From: Caulobacteraceae bacterium
GTDB lineage: Bacteria; Pseudomonadota; Alphaproteobacteria; Caulobacterales; Caulobacteraceae
Length of the DNA: 8,469 bases
Reading direction: 5' to 3'
Assembly (NCBI GenBank): GCA_947452665.1
Contig: CANGEH010000082.1
Location: 1 to 8,469 of the forward strand
Part shown: in pieces, positions 1-7,458 of the stretch
Layout: every line of letters starts with the position of its first letter
Position numbering within the stretch: position 1 is the stretch's first letter
Made by a program: the position numbers and the translations under genes
The notes under the pieces: generated by a model
What the model was told of the DNA's origin: nothing
Databases searched by the model: none
The model's input: the letters and a program-made list of their open reading frames with translations, nothing else

Positions 1-1014
1 CTAGCTCTCCGGCGTGTTTTTATTCAATAGCGATCCCAGATGTGCAACGCCGCGCTCTGCGGCGAGGGTTTCTTGCCTGTGGCGTTCGGCATAGCGGGCG
101 CGGCTGGCCTCGTCGCGATTGCCATAGCAATGGGGGCAGTGCTCACCGGCTAAAAACTGGGGCGATGCCTGATCCTGCGGGCTAAGCGGCATGCGGCACG
201 CAAAGCACAGGCCGTGCGTGCCTTGGGCTAGGCCATGGGTCACAGCCACCCTCTGGTCAAAGACAAAACATTCGCCCTGCCAAAGGCTTTCAGTCTCGGG
301 CACGGTTTCCAGATATTTCAATATGCCACCATCAAGGTGATAAACCTCGTCCAGCCCTTCGGCCTTCAAAAAGGCGGTGGCCTTTTCACAGCGAATGCCG
401 CCGGTACAGAACATGGCGATCTTGGGCCTTGGTTGATTGGCCAAGAGGTCTTGGCGCTGGCTGCGAAACCAGTCGGGAAAATCACGAAAGCTTTGGGTGT
501 TTGGATTGATTGCGCCCGCAAAGGTGCCGATCCCAACCTCATAATCATTGCGGGTATCAATCACGATGGTGCCGGGATCGGCAATCAGGGCGTTCCAGTC
601 CTTGGGTGCCACATAGGTGCCGACATCGGTTAGGGGGTCGATATTGGGCTGGCCCATAGTGACGATCTCGCGCTTGATCTTCACCTTCATGCGATAAAAC
701 GGCATGGCCTCAGCCGCTGCATCCTTGACCGACAGGCCAGCGCAGCCGGGCAGGGTGCGGATATGGGCAAGGACCTGCTCAATCGCCTCATGCGTCCCAG
801 CAATGGTGCCATTAATCCCTTCGGGCGCCAGCAGCAGCGAGCCCTTGATCTGGGCTTGGCGACAGACGGCTTCAAGCGGTCCTGCCAAGGCGGCGCAATC
901 GCCAAAACGGGCAAAGCGATAAAGGGCGGTGACGCGGATGGGGCCGGAGGTCTGGGTCATGGTCTGGACTGTGTGGTCAGGCGGCGCGTTCAGATCAACC
1001 AAATTCTTGCGCAT
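1..1014 (-). CDS. trhO: tRNA uridine(34) hydroxylase TrhO (YceA family, rhodanese domain)
   Basis: A cytoplasmic tRNA-modification enzyme. Members of this family (E. coli YceA/TrhO) use O2 to hydroxylate uridine 34 in the anticodon wobble position, giving 5-hydroxyuridine, the precursor of mo5U/cmo5U. The N-terminal acylphosphatase-like part (about residues 26-125) contains LLAPEGINGT at 61-70. The rhodanese domain (about 140-240) contains DTRNDYE at 153-159 and the active-site loop CTGGIRCEK at 203-211, with Cys203 as the expected catalytic residue. The C-terminal tail has two CxxC pairs (Cys270/273 and Cys293/296), likely a metal or structural site. The stop codon is at the very edge of the window. 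The start is uncertain: the 337-aa frame opens at 1014, but the conserved part begins just after a second Met at residue 19 (position 960), which would give 319 aa. Neither start has a clear ribosome binding site. The identification is firm; the start is not. Confidence 0.93.
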   Translation of the reverse strand: MRKNLVDLNAPPDHTVQTMTQTSGPIRVTALYRFARFGDCAALAGPLEAVCRQAQIKGSLLLAPEGINGTIAGTHEAIEQVLAHIRTLPGCAGLSVKDAAAEAMPFYRMKVKIKREIVTMGQPNIDPLTDVGTYVAPKDWNALIADPGTIVIDTRNDYEVGIGTFAGAINPNTQSFRDFPDWFRSQRQDLLANQPRPKIAMFCTGGIRCEKATAFLKAEGLDEVYHLDGGILKYLETVPETESLWQGECFVFDQRVAVTHGLAQGTHGLCFACRMPLSPQDQASPQFLAGEHCPHCYGNRDEASRARYAERHRQETLAAERGVAHLGSLLNKNTPES

Positions 1015-1111
1015 GCTGCGCTACGGATCGTCACGCTGGGCCCTAGTCTGGGGTCAAATGGGCTTGCCAAGGCTAAGATTGTGGTTTCTGCAGGGGGCTG
1101 AATAATCCGCC

Positions 1112-1117
1112 GGAGGG
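1112..1117 (+). promoter_or_regulatory. Ribosome binding site of the CitE-like lyase gene
   Basis: GGAGGG lies four bases before the ATG at 1122. It is a near-perfect Shine-Dalgarno sequence and fixes the start of the lyase gene. Confidence 0.8.
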
Positions 1118-1121
1118 CCTC

Positions 1122-1964
1122 ATGACCTATTGCTCGCTCCTGTTTGTTCCAGGCAGCCGACCTGAGCGCTTTGCCAAGGCGCAAGGCGCGGGCGCGGATA
1201 TTGTCTGTATCGACCTCGAAGATGCGGTGGTGCCCGAGGCCAAGGCTGAGGCGCGGGCGGTGGTGCTTGCCTATCTAAAAACCCTGACGACGGGACCTTG
1301 CGGCGTTCGGATCAATAGTTTGCGGACGGCTGATGGTCTGGCCGATGTTTTGGCTGTGACTGAGGCTTTGTCGCTGGGTGCTCGCCTTGACATGCTGATG
1401 GTGCCGAAGGTGGAGTCGGCGCAGGAACTGGCCCTGTTGCGCAGTGTGGTGGGCGTGGACTGCCCGCCGCTTTGGCCGATTATCGAGTCCGCCGAGGGGC
1501 TCAAGGCCGCTTGGGAGATTTGCGCGGCACCCGGTCTTGGCGGCGTCTTGTTTGGCGGGGTTGATTATGCCGCCGATCTTGGCTCGGACATGGGCTGGGA
1601 CGCCCTGTTCTTGGCCCGCTCTAACTTGGCCGTGGCCTGTGCCCGTGCGGGGATCGGGCTTTTGGACGTGCCCTATCTGGATGTCGCCGATGAGGCCGGA
1701 TTGCGAAGCGAGACCAGGCGGGTCAAGGCCATGGGCTTTCAGGGCCGCGCCTGTATCCATCCGGCCCAGGTCGCGCCGGTCAATGCCGTGTTTTGCCCTT
1801 CGCCCAGCGAGGTCTTGCAGGCCCAAAGGGTGATGGATGCCTTTGCCGCCGCCAAGGGCAATGCGGCCCTGCTCGATGGTAAGATGATTGAATTGCCGGT
1901 GGTGCGTTCGGCCCAGCGGATCTTGGACAGCGCCGCGCGCGCCCAAAAGGGAAAGACGCTCTAA
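1122..1964 (+). CDS. CitE-like CoA-ester lyase (HpcH/HpaI aldolase family)
   Basis: A 280-aa TIM-barrel lyase of the HpcH/HpaI-CitE family. These enzymes cleave or form C-C bonds in CoA esters such as citramalyl-CoA, malyl-CoA or HMG-CoA, using Mg2+. Visible family motifs, in order: FVPGSRPERF (8-17), DLEDAVVP (31-38), the substrate-binding Arg in VRIN (Arg63), VPKVES (94-99), the metal-ligand Glu122 in IIESAEGL, Asp148 in FGGVDYAADLG, and the C-terminal CIHPAQV (211-217). Its length matches stand-alone CoA-ester lyases rather than the citrate lyase complex, and no citD/citF is nearby. The stop overlaps the start of the MaoC gene by one base, so the two are almost certainly co-translated. The same pairing occurs in the M. 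tuberculosis Rv2498c-Rv2499c itaconate/leucine locus (recalled from the literature). The substrate is inferred: S-citramalyl-CoA or a related C5/C6 CoA ester; malyl-CoA thioesterase activity is an alternative. Confidence 0.88.
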   Translation: MTYCSLLFVPGSRPERFAKAQGAGADIVCIDLEDAVVPEAKAEARAVVLAYLKTLTTGPCGVRINSLRTADGLADVLAVTEALSLGARLDMLMVPKVESAQELALLRSVVGVDCPPLWPIIESAEGLKAAWEICAAPGLGGVLFGGVDYAADLGSDMGWDALFLARSNLAVACARAGIGLLDVPYLDVADEAGLRSETRRVKAMGFQGRACIHPAQVAPVNAVFCPSPSEVLQAQRVMDAFAAAKGNAALLDGKMIELPVVRSAQRILDSAARAQKGKTL

Positions 1965-2485
1965 TGGTACAAAACTGGAAACAGGTCGGCCCGCAACGCT
2001 ATCGCGAAACCTTTGGCCGCTATTTTGAGGATTTTCAGATCGGCGATGTCTATGAGCATCGGCCCGGCAAGACCGTGACCGAATACGACAATCACCTTTT
2101 CACCATGCTGACCCTCAATACCCACCCGATCCATTTTGACGCCGAATATGCCAAGGGTTCAGAGTTTGGTCGCAATCTGGTGGTCAGTCCCTATACATTG
2201 GCGCTATTGATCGGGATGAGCGTCACCGATTGTAGCCAAAAGGCGATTGCCAATCTGGGCATGGATGCGGTCAAGTTTACCGCGCCCGTATTTGCTGGCG
2301 ACACCCTCTATGCCGAGAGCGAGGTGCTGGCCAAGCGCGAGTCCGCCTCGCGGCCGGGCCAGGGCATTGTCACCATACGCACGCTTGGCAAAAATCAGGA
2401 TGGCACCATTGTCTGCACCTTTGACCGCAATATGCTGATCCCGGCTCGTGGTCATGCGGTCGAGGACAAGGTCGCGCACTATTAG
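1964..2485 (+). CDS. MaoC-like (hotdog-fold) enoyl-CoA hydratase
   Basis: A 173-aa single-hotdog MaoC-family protein, expected to hydrate or dehydrate an enoyl-CoA thioester in the cytoplasm. The N-terminal part RYFEDFQIGD (19-28) and the C-terminal KFTAPVFAGDTL (104-115) are typical MaoC landmarks. The hydratase motif is at 50-59, reading T-L-N-T-H-P-I-H-F-D. His57 fits the catalytic His, but Asn52 stands where the canonical R-hydratase motif (D-x-N-P-x-H) has its catalytic Asp, and His54 replaces the usual Asn. The ATG at 1964 shares its A with the TAA of the lyase gene, and AAGGGA lies about 11 bases upstream, so translation is coupled. The likely partner reaction is hydration of itaconyl-CoA, mesaconyl-CoA or methylglutaconyl-CoA to the hydroxyacyl-CoA cleaved by the lyase. 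The pathway is inferred; the family assignment is secure. Confidence 0.87.
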   Translation: MVQNWKQVGPQRYRETFGRYFEDFQIGDVYEHRPGKTVTEYDNHLFTMLTLNTHPIHFDAEYAKGSEFGRNLVVSPYTLALLIGMSVTDCSQKAIANLGMDAVKFTAPVFAGDTLYAESEVLAKRESASRPGQGIVTIRTLGKNQDGTIVCTFDRNMLIPARGHAVEDKVAHY

Positions 2486-2495
2486 GCGCAAAGAA

Positions 2496-2534
2496 AAACC
2501 CAGCGCCGGTTCGGGCGCTGGGTTTAACTTTTTT
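2496..2534. terminator. Bidirectional intrinsic terminator
   Basis: A perfect 12-bp stem, AAACCCAGCGCC (2496-2507) with GGCGCTGGGTTT (2514-2525), closes a six-base loop. On the plus strand it is followed by six T residues at 2529-2534. On the minus strand the A-rich run just before the stem (2491-2498) supplies the U tract. It sits 10 bases after the MaoC stop and 35 bases beyond the stop of the convergent lipoprotein gene, so it can end both transcripts. Confidence 0.9.
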
Positions 2535-2569
2535 CAAACTCGGCCAGCGAATGGCGCGAGGTTTGAAGC

Positions 2570-3169
2570 TTATTTCAGAACCACGATCACGACGCGGCGA
2601 TTGGCAGCGCGGCCGTCCTTGGTGCTGTTCGAAGCGACAGGTGCGCTTTCGCCATACGAGGTCGTGGCCATACGGTTCAGGGCAACGCCCTGCTTGCCGA
2701 GGAAGTTACGAACCGCATCGGCGCGCGCTTGACCGACCGCAGTATTGCGGGCATCGGAGCCAGTTGCATCGGTATGGCCCTGGATTTCCAGATAGACATT
2801 CAGGTTATCCGACTTCAGGCGTGCGGCCACTTCGGTCAGGCGCGCTTGAGCTTCGGTGGACAGGACCGTCTTGCCGGACTTGAACTTGGTGGCGTCATCG
2901 GACAGGACCACCGAATAGACGAACTTACCTTCGGCCAGCTTGCCAGCGGCAATGGCGCGGGCCAGAGCATCGCGTGCAGTTTGGTCGATCTGGTTGAGGC
3001 GAACCTCATGGGCTGCGATCTTGGCAGCCTGATCAGACAGGCTCGCATTGGTCCGGGCTTCGGATTCAGCGACCTTCAGATCTACATACTTGTGGGTGGC
3101 GCATCCGCTCAAACCCATGGCAAGAGCCAAGGCTCCGGCGACAATCCCACTTGATTTCAAAGCGATCAT
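2570..3169 (-). CDS. OmpA-family peptidoglycan-binding lipoprotein
   Basis: An outer-membrane lipoprotein with a C-terminal OmpA domain that should anchor the membrane to peptidoglycan. Counting from the ATG at 3169 (199 aa), a short charged start and hydrophobic stretch lead to the lipobox LSGC with Cys23; Ala at +2 favours the outer membrane. Residues 28-75 are Ala-rich with heptad-like spacing, suggesting an Lpp-like coiled-coil spacer. The OmpA domain (about 84-199) carries GHTDATG with Asp134, followed 15 residues later by Arg149; this matches the Asp/Arg pair that binds diaminopimelate in OmpA proteins. The frame can be extended to a GTG at 3178, but GGAAAGA would then abut the start codon. 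The ATG at 3169 has a better-spaced GAGTGGA upstream and gives a normal lipoprotein signal. Architecture is Pal/YiaD-like, but no tol genes are adjacent, so I do not call it Pal. Confidence 0.9.
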   Translation of the reverse strand: MIALKSSGIVAGALALAMGLSGCATHKYVDLKVAESEARTNASLSDQAAKIAAHEVRLNQIDQTARDALARAIAAGKLAEGKFVYSVVLSDDATKFKSGKTVLSTEAQARLTEVAARLKSDNLNVYLEIQGHTDATGSDARNTAVGQARADAVRNFLGKQGVALNRMATTSYGESAPVASNSTKDGRAANRRVVIVVLK

Positions 3170-3484
3170 TGAATCCACTCTTTCCGATTAAAACTGACTG
3201 CGTTTCTTGTCATTTCAAGCCCATTTGGCAAGAGCCAAGGTGCTCATTTTTGCGGGTTTATAACTAAGAAATGTAAATTTGCAGGTTAAAATTGCGTTTG
3301 TGCTGAGGCTAGGCACCGAACACTGAAAGCATGAGAGCAGAATCACTATGGGGTCGCGGCCTGCACTGCCAAATGCTTCCCACTTGTAAGATGCCCCATC
3401 GACGGCCGAGTTGATCAAGGGCGTTGAGGCTAATCTGTGCCATGCCTTGGCGTTACGCCCTCAAGCACAAGGCCCTGATCCCGA
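3170..3484. other. Intergenic region between divergent lipoprotein and ATPase genes
   Basis: About 315 bases without a supported gene. The part at 3241-3300 is clearly richer in A+T than the rest of the window and contains a minus-strand TATAAA (3262-3257), a plausible -10 for the lipoprotein gene, although no well-spaced -35 is obvious. Positions 3215-3245 are a degenerate copy of the lipoprotein signal-peptide coding sequence. On the plus strand, TTGATC (3411-3416) followed by GCTAATCT (3429-3436) weakly resembles the Caulobacter housekeeping promoter pattern and could drive the ATPase gene. No tRNA or recognised riboswitch was seen. Confidence 0.5.
3174..3182 (-). promoter_or_regulatory. 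Ribosome binding site deciding the lipoprotein start
   Basis: On the minus strand the sequence AAGAGTGGA ends four bases before the ATG at 3169. The alternative GTG (3178-3176) lies inside this purine-rich element and would have no properly spaced Shine-Dalgarno sequence, so the shorter start is preferred. Confidence 0.5.
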
Positions 3485-6013
<2,529 letters not shown>

Positions 6014-6110
6014 TTCAAATCAGCGCGTCAAAAATCTCAGCCCATACAGTGTCTTGGCCGACCGCGTTTTGAACGCAATTGCGATGCGGCGTGCTCAGGA
6101 AAGCTTGGCT

Positions 6111-6821
6111 ATGAAACAGTGTTTGCCAATTATTGCCTCTATCAGCCTCATGGCCAGTGGCTTGATGCCCCAACTCGCTGCCGCCCAGACCCAGGGGCGC
6201 GGGTCCTATGACCAGTCCAACCAGACCAATCCCTATGATGCCGCATACAAGACGGGCTACCGCAGTGGCTATCAGGCAGGAACCCAAAGGCGGCCCTATA
6301 ATGATCGGGCAACCCAGGCCAGCTATTATGGGCCGGGTGATCCTAACCAGCAGTGGCGCCAGCGCTATGGCCAGACCTATAGCTATAATGATGACCGGTA
6401 TTATCAGGAATGTCGCAATGCGCCTGACCCCGCAGGCGTTATTGCCGGCGCCCTGATCGGCGGACTGCTTGGCAATGCGATTGGCCGGGGCGGTGGCAAG
6501 ACCGGCGCGACTGTGGCGGGTGTGATTGTCGGCGGCGCCTTGGGTGCCAATCTGGTCAAGCACCTCGACTGCCAAGACCGCAGTTATGCCTATAAGACCT
6601 ATTCCAATGGCTTCAATTCCGGCCGCCCCAACAGCAATTGGCAGTGGGAAAATCCGGATAATGGCCATTATGGTGATTTCCGGGTTGGTGACTACTATAA
6701 TGACCAGGGCGGCTTTCGCTGCGCCACCTATACCCAGCAGGTCTATATAGACGGCGCGCCTCAGGCCGCCAGCGGCCGAGCCTGTCGCCAGCCAGACGGG
6801 GTCTGGGCGATTGTCCAGTAA
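6111..6821 (+). CDS. Glycine-zipper, 17-kDa surface antigen-like secreted protein
   Basis: A 236-aa envelope protein of unknown precise function. A signal peptide (1-25, ending QLAAA before Gln26) directs export; the lack of a lipobox Cys points to signal peptidase I. Residues 27-100 form a low-complexity stretch rich in Tyr, Gln, Asn, Gly and Arg. Residues 108-147 are a double glycine zipper (GVIAGALIGGLLGNAIG, then GATVAGVIVGGALGANL), the hallmark of the Rickettsia 17-kDa antigen and related outer-membrane proteins. The C-terminal part (about 160-236) has the W-x-x-P-x-x-G and CRxxDGxW pattern found after the zipper in that family. The mature protein has four Cys (101, 154, 204, 225), enough for two disulfides. 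The same frame is open back to 5886 inside the ATPase gene, but the signal peptide begins at the ATG at 6111, with AGGA 10 bases upstream. The zipper may insert into or oligomerise at the outer membrane (inference). Confidence 0.82.
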   Translation: MKQCLPIIASISLMASGLMPQLAAAQTQGRGSYDQSNQTNPYDAAYKTGYRSGYQAGTQRRPYNDRATQASYYGPGDPNQQWRQRYGQTYSYNDDRYYQECRNAPDPAGVIAGALIGGLLGNAIGRGGGKTGATVAGVIVGGALGANLVKHLDCQDRSYAYKTYSNGFNSGRPNSNWQWENPDNGHYGDFRVGDYYNDQGGFRCATYTQQVYIDGAPQAASGRACRQPDGVWAIVQ

Positions 6822-6867
6822 ATTAGCCCAAACCTTATCTCCCAAGATCTGCTCACCAAAACATCAC

Positions 6868-6872
6868 GGAGG
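6868..6872 (+). promoter_or_regulatory. Ribosome binding site of the COG4315-type gene
   Basis: GGAGG lies five bases before the ATG at 6878. It supports this start over the later ATG at residue 7. Confidence 0.8.
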
Positions 6873-6877
6873 CCTGA

Positions 6878-7276
6878 ATGCGCGCCCTTAATGGTATGAC
6901 AATTGCGACCGTGGTCCTGCTTGCCGCATTTGGCTATTCGGCGGCCCACGGTCAGGAGACGGGTCCAGCCAAGATCGGCCAGACTGCCATGGGCCAGGTT
7001 CTGGCGGATGCCGAGGGTATGACGCTCTACACTTATGCCCGCGACATGACGGGCTATTCTAATTGCAATGACACGTGCGCAAGCGTTTGGCTGCCCATGA
7101 CCCCGGCGGTCGGGGCCGTTGCGACGGGCAACTGGTCGATCATCCTGCGCGATGATGGCAAGCCCCAATGGGCTTATAAGGGCCAGCCCCTTTATCGATT
7201 CAGCAAGGATTCTGCCCCCGGCGATATGGCCGGCGACAGTGCCGATAAGGGTCGCTGGCACGTCGCCAAGCCCTAG
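6878..7276 (+). CDS. Small exported COG4315-type protein with Yx(FWY)xxD motifs
   Basis: A 132-aa exported protein of the family annotated as 'predicted lipoprotein with conserved Yx(FWY)xxD motif' (COG4315, Lipoprotein_15/secreted repeat). Its biochemical role is unknown. After an N-terminal hydrophobic signal (about 8-25) there are two family repeats. The first has LYTYARD (50-56) followed by the Cys pair C63-x3-C67 and SVWLP. The second has QWAYKGQPLYRFSKD (97-111), then PGDMAGD and a terminal WHVAKP. The signal region has no Cys, so this member is probably released to the periplasm by signal peptidase I (for example after AAHG) rather than lipidated. It begins 56 bases after the glycine-zipper gene on the same strand, with no terminator between them, so co-transcription is plausible. 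Family assignment rests on motif recognition and is fairly strong; any link to the upstream ATPase is only positional. Confidence 0.82.
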   Translation: MRALNGMTIATVVLLAAFGYSAAHGQETGPAKIGQTAMGQVLADAEGMTLYTYARDMTGYSNCNDTCASVWLPMTPAVGAVATGNWSIILRDDGKPQWAYKGQPLYRFSKDSAPGDMAGDSADKGRWHVAKP

Positions 7277-7290
7277 TCTGGTGGCCTGCC

Positions 7291-7307
7291 CCCCGGACCT
7301 GCCGGGG
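7291..7307 (+). terminator. Short GC-only hairpin after the COG4315-type gene
   Basis: CCCCGG (7291-7296) pairs with CCGGGG (7302-7307) around a five-base loop, 14 bases after the stop codon. No T tract follows, so it is at best a weak terminator or an RNA 3'-end stabiliser. Confidence 0.3.
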
Positions 7308-7328
7308 TTAGATTGACCAACACGCCAC

Positions 7329-7360
7329 AGCCTCCCGCCGAAATTCCTCGTCGGGAGGTT
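7329..7360 (+). terminator. Probable terminator hairpin upstream of the dehydrogenase gene
   Basis: CCTCCCGCCGA (7331-7341) pairs with TCGTCGGGAGG (7348-7358) with a single mismatch and a six-base loop; a G-T and an A-T pair extend it to 7329-7360. It is followed only by a short TTATT, so termination is plausible but not certain. It lies downstream of the COG4315-type gene and upstream of the candidate promoter at 7383, as expected for a unit boundary. Confidence 0.4.
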
Positions 7361-7382
7361 ATTGCGTGTGGATTTGGTCTTG

Positions 7383-7409
7383 TTGACACGGTGGCGGCTA
7401 GCGTAACTC
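7383..7409 (+). promoter_or_regulatory. Candidate promoter of the acyl-CoA dehydrogenase gene
   Basis: A perfect TTGACA (7383-7388) is followed after 15 bases by TAACTC (7404-7409). The spacing is short for the E. coli sigma-70 rule, but a close -35/-10 arrangement is usual for Caulobacter-type housekeeping promoters. It lies about 50 bases before the GTG start. This is a visual match only. Confidence 0.33.
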
Positions 7410-7446
7410 ATTCCATTCATGCAAAGTCTGCGCATAAGAAAATGGA

Positions 7447-7453
7447 AGAGGAA
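7447..7453 (+). promoter_or_regulatory. Ribosome binding site supporting the GTG start at 7459
   Basis: AGAGGAA ends five bases before the GTG at 7459. An in-frame TAA at 7435-7437 rules out any start further upstream, and the next in-frame ATG lies deep inside the conserved N-terminal helices. Confidence 0.65.
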
Positions 7454-7458
7454 ACACA

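Noticed and set aside
1275..1946. Minus-strand open frame (223 codons) opposite the CitE-like gene
   Set aside because: It is fully covered by a gene with clear catalytic motifs. Its translation is His/Gln/Arg-rich with no recognisable domain.
3215..3418. Minus-strand 67-codon frame in the lipoprotein leader
   Set aside because: No ribosome binding site, no recognisable protein. Its only familiar part (LALAKWA) comes from the duplicated signal-peptide fragment.
6074..6083. Ten-base palindrome CGCAATTGCG upstream of the glycine-zipper gene, considered as an operator
   Set aside because: It is short, occurs once as a full palindrome and has no recognisable promoter beside it. Chance is a sufficient explanation.
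6015..6845. Long minus-strand open frame (276 codons) opposite the glycine-zipper gene
   Set aside because: It is the antisense shadow of a Tyr/Asn-rich gene: TAT, AAT and GCC codons read backwards give Ile, Ala and Gly. No family motif and no ribosome binding site.
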